A DNA stretch of 64,000 nt from Beijerinckiaceae bacterium (GTDB lineage Bacteria > Pseudomonadota > Alphaproteobacteria > Rhizobiales > Beijerinckiaceae): the NCBI GenBank assembly GCA_027533425.1, contig JAPZUD010000002.1:310001-374000 (forward strand), in the 5' to 3' direction. The notes beneath the pieces were generated by a model. The model saw only the letters and a program-made list of their open reading frames with translations, ran no database searches and was not told where the DNA came from. Positions 37,844 to 46,605 of the stretch are shown here, piece after piece (within the stretch, counting starts at the first letter, position 1; each line of letters starts with the position of its first letter). Both the position numbers and the translations under genes were made by a program.

Positions 37844-37991
37844 ACCACCCGCTTCCCGCCAGCGCCGGAATCAAACGGCGCCGGCTCGAATCTGTGCCCG
37901 TCCGGATCCGAATGCCACCAGTTCGGACCCTGTCGTGCGCCCTCCCACAGCCCCAGGCCCGGCCCGCCGGGTGCAGCCCAAGGGAAAATCC

Positions 37992-38213
37992 ATGCAGATC
38001 TACATCAATGGCCGGCCCTGCCAGCCGGCCGGAGAAACCCTCGCCGAGATTGTCGAACATTTCCTCATCGAAAGGGGCGATCTTGATCCGCGCTCGCGGA
38101 TGGCCATCGGCACGGCCCATAACGGCGTCTTCGTGCCGCGGGGCCAGCGGCGCCTGTGCCGGGTCGCCCCCGGTGACAGGATCGAGATCCTCGCGCCGAT
38201 GCAGGGAGGCTGA
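37992..38213 (+). CDS. thiS: Sulfur carrier protein ThiS
   Basis: 73 residues from the ATG at 37992 (AAGGGAAAA upstream); the longer frame from 37758 has no homology. It is a ubiquitin-like beta-grasp protein beginning MQIYINGRP and ending in the required Gly-Gly (PMQGG), the site of thiocarboxylation. It passes sulfur to ThiG for thiazole synthesis. The ThiF and ThiI or IscS functions that load it are not in the window. One base separates its stop from the thiG start. Confidence 0.93.
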   Translation: MQIYINGRPCQPAGETLAEIVEHFLIERGDLDPRSRMAIGTAHNGVFVPRGQRRLCRVAPGDRIEILAPMQGG

Positions 38214-38214
38214 C

Positions 38215-38988
38215 ATGCTGACCCTGCTGGGCGAACCCCTCGCGTCGCGGCTCTTCCTCGGAACCGCCCGCTTCCCTTCGATCGAGCTGCTGTCGAAGAC
38301 GCTGATCACCGCAAGGCCGGGGATGATCACCGTCTCGGTGCGGCGCCCCACCCCCGGGCCCATCCCGGCGCGTGGCTTCGCCGACATGCTGGAGGTGCTG
38401 GCGATCCCGCTCCTGCCCAACACCGCCGGCTGCCATACGGTGCAGGAGGCAGTCACGACTGCCCGGTTGGCCCGCGAAATGTTCGGCACCGCCCGGATCA
38501 AGCTGGAAGTGATCGGCTCGCGCCGGTGGCTGGAGCCGGATGGTGTCGGGCTGGTCGACGCGGCGGGGATTCTCGTTCAGGAGGGGTTCGAGGTGTTTCC
38601 CTACATGACCGAGGATCTGGCGATCGCCGAGCGGCTGCTCCGGGCAGGCTGCCGGGTGCTGATGCCCTGGGCCGCCCCGATCGGCAGCGGGCGCGGGCTC
38701 GAGAACCCGACGGGGCTGATGCGGTTGCGCGAGGCCTTCCCCGCCATTCCGATGATCCTCGATGCCGGGCTGGGCCGGCCCTCCCATGCCGCGGCAGCCA
38801 TGGAACTCGGCTTCGACGCCGTGTTGCTCAACACGGCTGTTGCAGAATCCGGTGATCCCCTGCGCATGGCGCTGGCCTTTGCCTCGGCGGTAGAAGCCGG
38901 GCGGCTTGCTTTCGAGGCGGGTCTCGTGGCACCCCGGCATGCCGCCAGGGCCTCGACGCCCGAAGAAGGAAAGGCCGCATTCGGATGA
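38215..38988 (+). CDS. thiG: Thiazole synthase
   Basis: 257 residues from the ATG at 38215, GGGAGG upstream. A TIM-barrel enzyme that makes the thiazole phosphate of thiamine from deoxyxylulose phosphate, ThiS thiocarboxylate and dehydroglycine. The Schiff-base Lys96 is in ARIKLEVIG; LPNTAGC, MPWAAPIGSGRGLENP and DAGLGRPSHAAAAMELGFDAVLLNTAVA are the standard signatures. Neither thiO nor thiH, the usual dehydroglycine sources, is adjacent. The last four bases overlap thiE. Confidence 0.96.
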   Translation: MLTLLGEPLASRLFLGTARFPSIELLSKTLITARPGMITVSVRRPTPGPIPARGFADMLEVLAIPLLPNTAGCHTVQEAVTTARLAREMFGTARIKLEVIGSRRWLEPDGVGLVDAAGILVQEGFEVFPYMTEDLAIAERLLRAGCRVLMPWAAPIGSGRGLENPTGLMRLREAFPAIPMILDAGLGRPSHAAAAMELGFDAVLLNTAVAESGDPLRMALAFASAVEAGRLAFEAGLVAPRHAARASTPEEGKAAFG

Positions 38989-39629
38989 TGCTCGATCCGC
39001 TCTACCCCATCATCGACCATCCGGACTGGATCAGCCGGCTTGGCCGCGCCGGTGCCCGGCTGATCCAGCTCCGCATGAAGGACCGGCCGGAAGCCGAGCT
39101 GCGTGTGGCGATCCGGGCCGCTCTGGCCATGGCGAAGCAGGCGGGAATCACGCTGGTGATCAATGATCACTGGCAGCTCGCGCTCGACGAAGGTGCCCGC
39201 TGGGTGCATCTCGGCCAGGAGGATCTTGATGGCGCGGATCTCGCCGCCCTCCGCGGCCGCGGCATCCGGATCGGCGTCTCGACCCATGACGGGCAGGAAC
39301 TGACCCGGGCGCTCTCCGTGCGGCCGGATTACATCGCCCTCGGGCCGATCTTCCCGACAACGGTGAAGGCCTTGCGCTTTGCCCCGCAGGGCGTGGCCCG
39401 GATCGGCGAATGGAAGGCGGCGATCGCGGCCGCCCTGCCGGAGGGCCAGAGCGCGCCGCCGCTGGTGGCGATCGGCGGCATCACGCTCGAAACGGCCCGT
39501 GCCTGTCTTGATGCCGGGGCGGACAGTATCGCCATCATCTCGGATATCGCGAAAGCGCGTGATCCGGATGCCCGGTGCCGGGCGCTGGTCGCGGTCACGC
39601 GGCGGAGAGCTCCGGCGGCGACGGCCTGA
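38985..39629 (+). CDS. thiE: Thiamine-phosphate synthase
   Basis: 214 residues, start overlapping thiG by four bases (ATGA). It couples thiazole phosphate and HMP pyrophosphate. The TIM-barrel signatures are present: LIQLRMKD, LVINDHWQLALDEGA, VHLGQEDLDG, YIALGPIFPTTVKA and VAIGGITLETARACLDAGADSIAIIS. It is the last gene of the riboswitch-controlled unit. thiC and thiD, needed for the pyrimidine half, are not in the window. Confidence 0.95.
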   Translation: MMLDPLYPIIDHPDWISRLGRAGARLIQLRMKDRPEAELRVAIRAALAMAKQAGITLVINDHWQLALDEGARWVHLGQEDLDGADLAALRGRGIRIGVSTHDGQELTRALSVRPDYIALGPIFPTTVKALRFAPQGVARIGEWKAAIAAALPEGQSAPPLVAIGGITLETARACLDAGADSIAIISDIAKARDPDARCRALVAVTRRRAPAATA

Positions 39630-39665
39630 GCATCCCCGCCGGATGGCGTCGCTACGGTTCCCGCC

Positions 39666-40844
39666 TCACATCCCCTTGCGGGTCGCGAAGGGGTTCTCGG
39701 CGATGATCGTATCGTTCATGTCATGCCGGATATTCCGGATATCGCGATGGCCGCACAGGGCCATGGTGACATCCAGCTCCTTGCGGATGACCTCGAGCGC
39801 CTTGGTCACCCCGGCCTCGCCGCCGGCGCCGAGCCCGTAGAGGAAGGCGCGGCCGATATAGGTGCCCTTTGCGCCGAGCGCGACCGATTTCAGCACATCC
39901 TGGCCGGAGCGGATCCCGCCATCGATATGGATCTCGACCTGGTCGCCCACGGCGTCGACGATGCGCGGCAGCATGGCGATCGAGGACAGCGCACCGTCAA
40001 GCTGCCGGCCGCCATGGTTCGAGACGATGATCGCATCCGCGCCGGTCTTCGCGGCCATCTTGGCATCCTCGGCATCGAGAATGCCCTTCAGGATCAGCTT
40101 GCCGCCCCAGCGTTCCTTGATCCAGGCCACATCCTCCCAGCTCAGGGCCGGGTCGAACTGCTCGTTGGTCCAGGAGGCGAGCTGGCTCATATCCGAGACG
40201 CCCTTGGCATGGCCGACAATATTGCCGAAGGTCCGGCGCTTCGTGCCCAGCATGCCGAAACACCAGCCCGGCTTGGTGGCCATGTTGATAATGTTCGGCA
40301 GGGTCAGGCGCGGCGGCGCCGAGAGGCCATTGCGCACATCCTTGTGGCGCTGGCCGAGGATCTGCAGGTCGAGCGTCAGCACGAGGGCCGAGCAGCCCGC
40401 CGCCTTGGCCCGGTCGATCAGCCGGCCGGCAAAATCGCGGTCGCGCATCACATAGAGCTGGAACCAGAACGGCGCTGGCGAATTGGCGGCCACATCCTCG
40501 ATCGAGCAGATGCTCATCGTGGAAAGCGTGAACGGCACACCGAACTTGGCGGCGGCGCGGGCGGCGAGGATCTCGCCATCGGCATGCTGCATCCCGGTCA
40601 GGCCGGTCGGGGCGAGCGCCACCGGCATCGCGACCTTCTGGCCGACCATCTCGGATTCGAGCGTGCGGTTGCGCATGTCGACGGCCACGCGCTGGCGGAG
40701 CTTGATCTTCTGGAAATCACTCTCGTTGGCGCGGTAGGTGCCCTCGGTCCAGGCGCCGGAATCCGCGTAATCGTAGAACATGCGGGGCACGCGGCGCTGG
40801 GCGAGGCGCTTCAGATCGTCGATGCAGGTGATCGTTTCTCTCAT
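39666..40844 (-). CDS. lldD: FMN-dependent L-lactate dehydrogenase
   Basis: 392 residues. FMN alpha-hydroxyacid oxidase family: RMFYDYADSGAWTE, PVALAPTGLTGM, PFTLSTMSICSIEDV, the catalytic His in IVSNHGGRQLDG, and the FMN-phosphate site HIDGGIRSGQDVLKS with GAKGTYIGRAFLYG. These features fit LldD, which oxidises L-lactate to pyruvate at the inner membrane and feeds the respiratory chain. Glycolate or mandelate homologues share the fold, so the substrate is likely rather than proven. It converges on thiE. Confidence 0.92.
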   Translation of the reverse strand: MRETITCIDDLKRLAQRRVPRMFYDYADSGAWTEGTYRANESDFQKIKLRQRVAVDMRNRTLESEMVGQKVAMPVALAPTGLTGMQHADGEILAARAAAKFGVPFTLSTMSICSIEDVAANSPAPFWFQLYVMRDRDFAGRLIDRAKAAGCSALVLTLDLQILGQRHKDVRNGLSAPPRLTLPNIINMATKPGWCFGMLGTKRRTFGNIVGHAKGVSDMSQLASWTNEQFDPALSWEDVAWIKERWGGKLILKGILDAEDAKMAAKTGADAIIVSNHGGRQLDGALSSIAMLPRIVDAVGDQVEIHIDGGIRSGQDVLKSVALGAKGTYIGRAFLYGLGAGGEAGVTKALEVIRKELDVTMALCGHRDIRNIRHDMNDTIIAENPFATRKGM

Positions 40845-41028
40845 AGGTCACTTTCCCCGGCCGTTCAGGCCTTGTCATTGCGCCGGGTCGGGACCGCCCA
40901 ACCCTTTCCCGCGGCACGCTAAGGACTGGCCTGTCTCTAATCAAATGGATTCGCGCAGGAAATCCCCCCGGGCCTGCATTCGGCGTAAGGGGGGCATGCG
41001 CGGAAGGGCCATGCTTCTTTCGTCGGGT

Positions 41029-41541
41029 TCAGCCTTGCGGGGCGATCTTTTCCAACCGGACAACGACATCGACACCGACGATCCGGTAGCCCTCGGGCGC
41101 CTGCGGGCGGACGGCCAGCGACACCGCATCATCCGGCAGGTCCATGATCGTACCGTCGCTCTCGACCAGATAATGGTGATGATCACCGGTATTGGTGTCG
41201 TAGACGGCGCGCGTGCCGCCGGTCGGCACTTGCCGGATCAGGCCGGAATCCCGGAACTGGTTGAGCGTGTTGTAGACCGTGGCCAGCGACAGATGGCCGC
41301 GGACCCGGCTGACCTCGCCGAACAGGGCCTCGGCGGTGATATGCCGGTCCCCGCCGGCGAAGAGCAGCCAGCCAAGGATCATCCGCTGACGCGTCGGGCG
41401 GAGGCCGGCGGCGCGAAGCCGGTCGCGGATCGCCGCGACAGGGCAGCCCTTCTGCCCGGCGAGCGCCTGCATCGGCTGCGGCATTTGCGTCGCCTCGATC
41501 TCGCGGGAAAGCGACTTCGGAACGGAAAGGGGCGTCACCAT
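41029..41541 (-). CDS. irr: Fur-family transcriptional regulator Irr
   Basis: 170 residues from the ATG at 41541; the ATG at 41484 (151 residues, GAGG upstream) is an alternative. Irr is the rhizobial iron-response regulator, stable under iron limitation and degraded upon heme binding. The DNA-binding half AGLRPTRQRMILGWLLF and LATVYNTLNQFRDSGLIRQ matches Irr, the second heme site His121-His122-His123 is present, and the N-terminal heme-regulatory Cys33-Pro34 motif (KGCPV) is present although the usual following Trp is Val. An Irr-type box lies just upstream, which suggests autoregulation. It is divergent from sitABCD. Confidence 0.92.
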   Translation of the reverse strand: MVTPLSVPKSLSREIEATQMPQPMQALAGQKGCPVAAIRDRLRAAGLRPTRQRMILGWLLFAGGDRHITAEALFGEVSRVRGHLSLATVYNTLNQFRDSGLIRQVPTGGTRAVYDTNTGDHHHYLVESDGTIMDLPDDAVSLAVRPQAPEGYRIVGVDVVVRLEKIAPQG

Positions 41542-41555
41542 GAGTCTTGCGCTTC

Positions 41556-41572
41556 TTTAGAACGTTTAAAAA
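41556..41572 (-). promoter_or_regulatory. Candidate Irr box (iron control element)
   Basis: TTTAGAA-CGT-TTAAAAA on the plus strand matches the rhizobial TTTAGAA-N3-TTCTAAA consensus at 12 of 14 positions. It sits 15 bases before the irr ATG at 41541, so it covers the start region of the irr transcript. The consensus is recalled from the literature, not computed. Confidence 0.55.
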
Positions 41573-41655
41573 CTACATTTCTTTCATAGACTTATGTTAA
41601 ATTGACCGGCGGAGTCAAATTAATTTCCGCCCGGCACCCCTCATCCCGCGCTTAT

Positions 41656-41670
41656 TGCAAATAATTCGCA
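41656..41670 (+). promoter_or_regulatory. Mur/Fur-type operator 1 of sitABCD
   Basis: TGCAAATAATTCGCA is a nearly perfect 15-base palindrome of the type bound by alphaproteobacterial Mur/Fur, eight bases before the -35 element TTGACA. Confidence 0.65.
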
Positions 41671-41677
41671 GAAGCGA

Positions 41678-41704
41678 TTGACAGATGCAGTTCATTCGCA
41701 ATAG
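41678..41704 (+). promoter_or_regulatory. Candidate sitABCD promoter
   Basis: A perfect -35 hexamer TTGACA (41678-41683). The -10 region is weak: ATAGCG at 41701-41706 with a 17-base spacer, or CAATAG at 41699-41704 with a 15-base spacer. A second operator fills the spacer. Confidence 0.5.
41686..41700 (+). promoter_or_regulatory. Mur/Fur-type operator 2 of sitABCD
   Basis: TGCAGTTCATTCGCA shares its outer TGC/GCA and right half ATTCGCA with operator 1 and lies exactly 30 bases downstream of it, inside the promoter spacer, where bound repressor would block polymerase. Confidence 0.6.
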
Positions 41705-41745
41705 CGTTGGACCAGAAGATCTGAAACTCGACAGAGGTTTACCCG

Positions 41746-42684
41746 ATGCCTGATTTCGCTTCCCTCCCCTCCCGCCGCCTGATGCTGGCTGCCGGCCTTG
41801 GCATGCTGGGCGGGCTGGCCCTGCCCGCCCCCGCTCTTCGGGCGCAGGCCGCCCGGCCCGCCGGCAAGCCGCTCCGCGTGGTGACAACCTTCACCATCAT
41901 CCAGGATATGGCGCAGAATGTCGCGGGCACGGCCGCGATCGTCGAATCCGTGACGCGGCCGGGGGCGGAGATCCATGATTACCAGCCGACGCCGCTCGAT
42001 GTCGTGAAGGCGCAATCGGCCGATCTCGTGCTGTGGAACGGCATGAATCTCGAACGCTGGTTCGAGAAGTTCTTCGCCAATGTGAAAGAGGTGCCGAGCG
42101 CCGTGGTCACCGAGGGGATCACGCCCCTGCCGATCCGCGAGGGGCCCTATTCCGACAAACCCAACCCGCATGCCTGGATGTCACCTTCCTCCGGGCTCGC
42201 CTATGTCGAGAATATCCGCAAGGCGCTCGCCAAGGCCGATCCGCCCAATGCGGAGATCTATGCCCGCAATGCGGAGGCCTATTCTGCGCAGATCCGCGCG
42301 ATCGAGGCGCCCCTGCGGACCCGGCTCGCCCGCGTGCCGGAGGCGCAGCGCTGGCTTGTGACGAGCGAGGGCGCCTTCAGCTATCTCACCCGGGATTTCG
42401 GCTTCCGCGAGGCCTATCTCTGGCCGATCAATGCCGACGAGCAGGGCACGCCACAGCAGGTGCGGCGGCTGATCGACCTTGTCCGCAAGAACAAGGTGCC
42501 GGTGGTCTTCTCGGAAAGCACTGTGTCCGACAAGCCGGCCCGGCAGGTCGCCCGCGAGACGGGTGCCCGTTACGGCGGCGTGCTCTATGTGGATTCCCTC
42601 AGCGATGCCCGCGGCCCGGTGCCGACCTACCTGAAGCTGCTGGAAACGACGGTCGAGACGATTGCAAAGGGATTTGGCACATGA
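41746..42684 (+). CDS. sitA: Mn/Fe ABC transporter substrate-binding protein
   Basis: 312 residues; residues 1-34 are an exported signal with RR near the start. Cluster A-I metal-binding protein. The four metal ligands of SitA/MntC-type proteins are in place: His77 (EIHDYQPTP), His142 (NPHAWMSP), Glu208 (TSEGAFSYL) and Asp283 (YVDSLSD). A His-Asp-rich zinc loop, typical of ZnuA, is absent, which supports manganese or ferrous iron over zinc. It is the first gene of a four-gene operon behind two Mur/Fur-like operators. Confidence 0.93.
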   Translation: MPDFASLPSRRLMLAAGLGMLGGLALPAPALRAQAARPAGKPLRVVTTFTIIQDMAQNVAGTAAIVESVTRPGAEIHDYQPTPLDVVKAQSADLVLWNGMNLERWFEKFFANVKEVPSAVVTEGITPLPIREGPYSDKPNPHAWMSPSSGLAYVENIRKALAKADPPNAEIYARNAEAYSAQIRAIEAPLRTRLARVPEAQRWLVTSEGAFSYLTRDFGFREAYLWPINADEQGTPQQVRRLIDLVRKNKVPVVFSESTVSDKPARQVARETGARYGGVLYVDSLSDARGPVPTYLKLLETTVETIAKGFGT

Positions 42685-42715
42685 CGCCCCGCTCCGCTGC
42701 CTGCCGGGAGCCGGC

Positions 42716-43606
42716 ATGAACCCGACGCGCCTTCCCGGCGACCGGCCGGCCATCACGGTGGATGGGATCTCGGTGCGCTATGCCAATGGCGTCACCGCCA
42801 TCGATGATGCCAGCTTCCGGCTGGCGCCGGCCTCGATCTGCGCGCTGGTGGGGGTGAATGGCTCGGGCAAATCCACCCTGTTCAAGACGCTGATGGGCTT
42901 TCTCGCACCGGCCAAGGGGGCCGTGAGCATTGCCGGGCAGAAGGTGGCGGATGCGCTCAAGCAGGGCCTCGTCGCCTATGTGCCGCAGAGCGAGGATGTC
43001 GACTGGAATTTCCCCGTCCTGGTCGAGGATGTGGTGATGATGGGGCGCTACGGCCATATGGGCCTGCTGCGCCTCGCCTCGAAAGCGGACCGCGCGGCCG
43101 TCGATGCCGCGCTCGAGCGCGTCGGCATGTCCGCCTTGCGGAAGCGCCAGATCGGGGAACTCTCGGGCGGGCAGAAGAAGCGGGTCTTCCTCGCCCGCGC
43201 GCTGGCGCAAGGCGGGCAGATCATCCTGCTCGACGAGCCCTTCACCGGCGTCGATGCCCGCACCGAGACGGCGATCATTGACCTGCTGCGCGCCATGCGC
43301 GACGAGGGGAGGCTCATCCTCGTCTCGACGCATAATCTCGGCTCGATCCCGGATTTCTGCGACCATGTGATCCTGTTCAACCGGACGGTGATCGCCGCCG
43401 GACCGATCGAGACGACGTTTACCGAAGCCAACCTGATCCGGGCTTTCGGCGGCGTGCTGCGGCATGTGCGGATCGATGGCTCGGACCTGCATGACGATGC
43501 CGATGCGCGCCGCGTCACGGTACTGACCGATGACGAGCGGCCGCTGGTTCTCTATGGCGAGCGCGACCGCGAGAAGGTGGTTGCGCCGGATCGGCCCAAG
43601 GCATGA
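42716..43606 (+). CDS. sitB: Mn/Fe ABC transporter ATP-binding protein
   Basis: 296 residues from the ATG at 42716; a TTG at 42662 would overlap sitA. Walker [10 protein letters not shown], the SitB/ZnuC-type [14 protein letters not shown], signature LSGGQKKR and Walker [12 protein letters not shown] followed by the H loop VSTHNL are intact. It powers the SitCD channel from the cytoplasmic side. A C-terminal extension of about 45 residues after the ATPase fold is rich in Asp, Arg and His. It overlaps sitC by four bases. Confidence 0.95.
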   Translation: MNPTRLPGDRPAITVDGISVRYANGVTAIDDASFRLAPASICALVGVNGSGKSTLFKTLMGFLAPAKGAVSIAGQKVADALKQGLVAYVPQSEDVDWNFPVLVEDVVMMGRYGHMGLLRLASKADRAAVDAALERVGMSALRKRQIGELSGGQKKRVFLARALAQGGQIILLDEPFTGVDARTETAIIDLLRAMRDEGRLILVSTHNLGSIPDFCDHVILFNRTVIAAGPIETTFTEANLIRAFGGVLRHVRIDGSDLHDDADARRVTVLTDDERPLVLYGERDREKVVAPDRPKA

Positions 43607-44460
43607 TCGACTGGCTGCTCGAGCCTTTCGGCTACCAGTACATGGTCCGCGCGATCTGGGTCAGCGCCCTGGTCGGAGCGGTCTGTGCCTTCCTCTCCTG
43701 TTACCTCATCCTGAAAGGCTGGGCGCTGATGGGTGACGCGCTGGCCCATGCCGTGGTGCCCGGCGTGGCCGTGGCCTATCTCGCCGGCCTGCCCTATGCC
43801 GCCGGGGCCTTCACCTCCGGGCTGCTGGCGGCCCTCGCCATCGCGCTGGTGAAGAAGATCACCTTCCTGCGCGAAGACACGGTGATCGGGCTGATCTTCA
43901 CCAGCTTCTTCGCCGCCGGGCTGCTGATCGTCTCGATCAACCCGACGGCGGTGAATGTGCAATCGATCATCCTCGGCAATATCCTCGCCATTGCCGACGA
44001 GGATGTCTGGCAGGTGGTGGCGATTGCCGGCGCCTCGCTCGCCCTTCTCGCTGCACGGTGGAAGGACCTGCTGCTCGCCTTTTTCGACGAGAGCCATGCC
44101 CGGTCGATCGGGCTCAATCCGGAGCGGCTCAAGCTGCTCTTCTTCGTGCTGCTCAGCGCCTGCACGGTCGCCGCCCTGCAGACGGTGGGCGCGATCCTTG
44201 TCATCGCCATGGTGGTGACGCCGGGCGCGACGGCCTATCTCCTGACCGACCGGTTCGGCCGGATGATCGGCATCGCGATGGCACTCGGGGCCGGCACCGG
44301 GGCAGGCGGGGCCTATCTCAGCTATTTCCTCGACGGGGCCACGGGCGGGTTGATCGTGCTGCTCCAGACGCTGCTCTTCCTGCTGGCCTTCGTCTTCGCG
44401 CCGAAGCATGGCCGGCTCGCTGCGCGCCGGGCAGCAAGGCTGCGGGAGGCCGCCCCGTGA
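43603..44460 (+). CDS. sitC: Mn/Fe ABC transporter permease
   Basis: 285 residues with about eight hydrophobic helices of the ABC-3 family. [30 protein letters not shown] is the conserved N-terminal signature, and [23 protein letters not shown] the C-terminal one. It forms the heteromeric channel with SitD. Start overlaps sitB (ATGA) and its stop overlaps the sitD GTG (GTGA). Confidence 0.95.
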   Translation: MIDWLLEPFGYQYMVRAIWVSALVGAVCAFLSCYLILKGWALMGDALAHAVVPGVAVAYLAGLPYAAGAFTSGLLAALAIALVKKITFLREDTVIGLIFTSFFAAGLLIVSINPTAVNVQSIILGNILAIADEDVWQVVAIAGASLALLAARWKDLLLAFFDESHARSIGLNPERLKLLFFVLLSACTVAALQTVGAILVIAMVVTPGATAYLLTDRFGRMIGIAMALGAGTGAGGAYLSYFLDGATGGLIVLLQTLLFLLAFVFAPKHGRLAARRAARLREAAP

Positions 44461-45293
44461 ACGCCCTGCTGGGTTTTGTCACGCAGCCGCTGGCGCATGA
44501 TTTCATGCAGCGCGGCCTTGTCGTCGCTTTGCTGGTCGGCACGATCTGCGCGATGCTCTCCTGCTATCTCGTGCTGAAGGGCTGGTCTCTCATGGGCGAT
44601 GCGGTGTCCCATGCTGTGCTGCCCGGGATCGTGCTCGCCTTCGTGGCCGGGCTGCCGCTGGCGCTCGGCGCCTTCGCGGCGGGGCTCGGCTGCGCACTCG
44701 CCACCGGCTATCTGCAGGCGCATAGCCGGGTCCGGGAGGATGCCGTGATGGGCATCGTCTTTTCCGGCCTGTTTGCGCTGGGGCTGGTCCTGTTCGTCAA
44801 GATCGAGACCGACCAGCATCTCAACCATATCCTGTTCGGCAACATGCTCGGCGTGCAGCTGCGCGACGTGGCCGAGACGGCGCTGATCGCCCTGCCAGCC
44901 ATGGTCTTCCTGCTGATGCGGCGGCGCGACCTGATGCTCTATTGCTTCGATCCCGCCCATGCCCGGGCGATCGGCCTCCGGGTGGGGTTCCTGCATTACG
45001 GACTGCTTGTGCTGCTGGCCCTGACGATCGTGGCCTCGCTCAAGGCCGTCGGCATCATCCTCGTCATCGCCATGCTGATCGCCCCCGGTGCGATCGGGCT
45101 GGTTGTCACGCGGCGCTTCGGGCCAATGATGATCGTGGCGGTGCTGGCGGCAACCGGATCCTGCCTGCTCGGGACCCTGTTGTCCTTCCATCTCGATGCG
45201 GCCACGGGGCCGATGATCGTGGTGGTGCAATCGCTGCTCTTCGCATTGCTGGTGGTGATCCGTCAGGTCCGGCTCGCCCTCGCTGCGCAGTAA
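44457..45293 (+). CDS. sitD: Mn/Fe ABC transporter permease
   Basis: 278 residues from the GTG at 44457, which overlaps the sitC stop; the longer frame from 44058 lies inside sitC. It is a clear paralogue of SitC, sharing LSCYLVLKGWSLMGDAVSHAVLPGIVLAF and GIILVIAMLIAPGAIGLVVTRRF. Having two related permeases separates Sit-type from Mnt/Znu systems with one. Last gene of the operon; no terminator hairpin is visible after it. Confidence 0.95.
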   Translation: MNALLGFVTQPLAHDFMQRGLVVALLVGTICAMLSCYLVLKGWSLMGDAVSHAVLPGIVLAFVAGLPLALGAFAAGLGCALATGYLQAHSRVREDAVMGIVFSGLFALGLVLFVKIETDQHLNHILFGNMLGVQLRDVAETALIALPAMVFLLMRRRDLMLYCFDPAHARAIGLRVGFLHYGLLVLLALTIVASLKAVGIILVIAMLIAPGAIGLVVTRRFGPMMIVAVLAATGSCLLGTLLSFHLDAATGPMIVVVQSLLFALLVVIRQVRLALAAQ

Positions 45294-45333
45294 GGCCTGC
45301 GGCAGGGACAGCACGATTTCTGCCTTGCCTGCC

Positions 45334-45353
45334 TGTTATGTTATACTGTAACA
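45334..45353 (+). promoter_or_regulatory. Candidate Zur box in front of zigA
   Basis: TGTTATGTTATACTGTAACA is a 20-base imperfect palindrome with TGTTA/TAACA arms around a TATA-like centre, close to the alphaproteobacterial Zur consensus. It lies 32 bases before the zigA ATG, where it would overlap the promoter. Confidence 0.6.
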
Positions 45354-45384
45354 AATTCTCCCGTTTCCAAGGAGGATCGACAGG

Positions 45385-46605
45385 ATGGACATGACCGATC
45401 ACCGCCTGCCCGTCACCGTGCTCTCCGGCTTTCTCGGCGCCGGCAAGACGACGTTGCTCAACCACGTCCTGAACAACCGCGAGGGCAAGCGCGTCGCCGT
45501 GATCGTCAACGACATGAGCGAGGTGAACATCGATGCCGATCTCGTCCGCGAGGGCGGCGGCCTTTCCCGCACCGAGGAGAAACTGGTCGAGATGTCGAAT
45601 GGCTGCATCTGCTGCACCCTGCGCGACGATCTGCTCGCGGAAGTGCGCCGCCTCGCCAGCGAGGGCCGGTTCGACTATCTCCTGATCGAGGGGACCGGTA
45701 TTGCCGAACCGCTGCCCATCGCCGCGACCTTCGATTTCCGCGACGAGCAGGGCAACTCCCTCTCCGATGTCGCGCGGCTGGATACGATGGTGACCGTGGT
45801 CGACGCGATCAACCTGACACGCGATTATGGCAGCCGCGACTTCCTGCGCGACCGGGGAGAGGTGGCGGGATCGCAGGACGAGCGGACGCTGGTCGACCTG
45901 CTGGTCGAGCAGATCGAATTTGCCGATGTCGTTGTCATCAACAAGGTGTCCGATGCGACGCCCGACCAGCGCGCGCAGGCGGAGGCCATTGTCCGGGCGC
46001 TGAACCCGGATGCGCGCGTGGTCTTCGCCGATTTCGGGCGCGTGCCACTCGAGGCGGTGCTGGAGACCGGGCTGTTCGACTACGAGAAGGCGCAGGGGCA
46101 CCCGCTCTGGGCCAAGGAACTCTACGGCTTTGCCAGCCATGTGCCGGAGACGGAGGAATACAACATCTCCTCGTTCGTCTATCGTGCGCGGCGGCCGTTC
46201 CATCCGGAGAAATTCGCCGCATTCCTCGCCGCGACCTGGCCGGGCCTGATCCGGGCCAAGGGCCATTTCTGGCTCGCCACGCGGCCGGAATGGGTCGGCG
46301 AGATGAGCCTCGCCGGGGCGATCTGCCGGACGGAGGCGCTCGGCTTCTGGTGGGCGCATGTGCCGAAGGACCGCTGGCCGAAAAGCGCGGAATGGCGGCA
46401 GATCCTCAACCGCCACTGGAATTCGGTCTGGGGCGACCGCCGGCAGGAGCTGGTCTTCATCGGCCAGAATCTCGACGAGGCGGCCATGCGCACCGCACTT
46501 GATCTCTGCCTGCTCGGCGAGAGCATGCCGCTGAAATTCAACCCGGAGAAATATCGCCACCTGCCGGATCCGTTTCCGGTCTGGCGTCGGGCAGAAGCGG
46601 CATAG
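45385..46605 (+). CDS. zigA: Zinc-chaperone GTPase of the COG0523/CobW family (ZigA-like)
   Basis: 406 residues, AAGGAGG upstream of the ATG at 45385. Walker [10 protein letters not shown], the metal-binding Cys74-x-Cys76-Cys77 (NGCICC), the GTPase Asp/Glu region [10 protein letters not shown] and the base-recognition NKVS are present, then a CobW C-terminal domain with [11 protein letters not shown] and GQNLDE. The family members under Zur control, called ZigA, deliver zinc to essential enzymes during zinc starvation. The Zur-like box and position next to a metal importer support this. Its last 68 bases overlap the 3' end of the convergent ABC ATPase gene. Confidence 0.92.
   Translation: MDMTDHRLPVTVLSGFLGAGKTTLLNHVLNNREGKRVAVIVNDMSEVNIDADLVREGGGLSRTEEKLVEMSNGCICCTLRDDLLAEVRRLASEGRFDYLLIEGTGIAEPLPIAATFDFRDEQGNSLSDVARLDTMVTVVDAINLTRDYGSRDFLRDRGEVAGSQDERTLVDLLVEQIEFADVVVINKVSDATPDQRAQAEAIVRALNPDARVVFADFGRVPLEAVLETGLFDYEKAQGHPLWAKELYGFASHVPETEEYNISSFVYRARRPFHPEKFAAFLAATWPGLIRAKGHFWLATRPEWVGEMSLAGAICRTEALGFWWAHVPKDRWPKSAEWRQILNRHWNSVWGDRRQELVFIGQNLDEAAMRTALDLCLLGESMPLKFNPEKYRHLPDPFPVWRRAEAA

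Noticed and set aside
37844-37991. A thi gene between the leader ORF and thiS
   Set aside because: No frame in this stretch has Thi homology or a ribosome-binding site; the space is too short for thiO.
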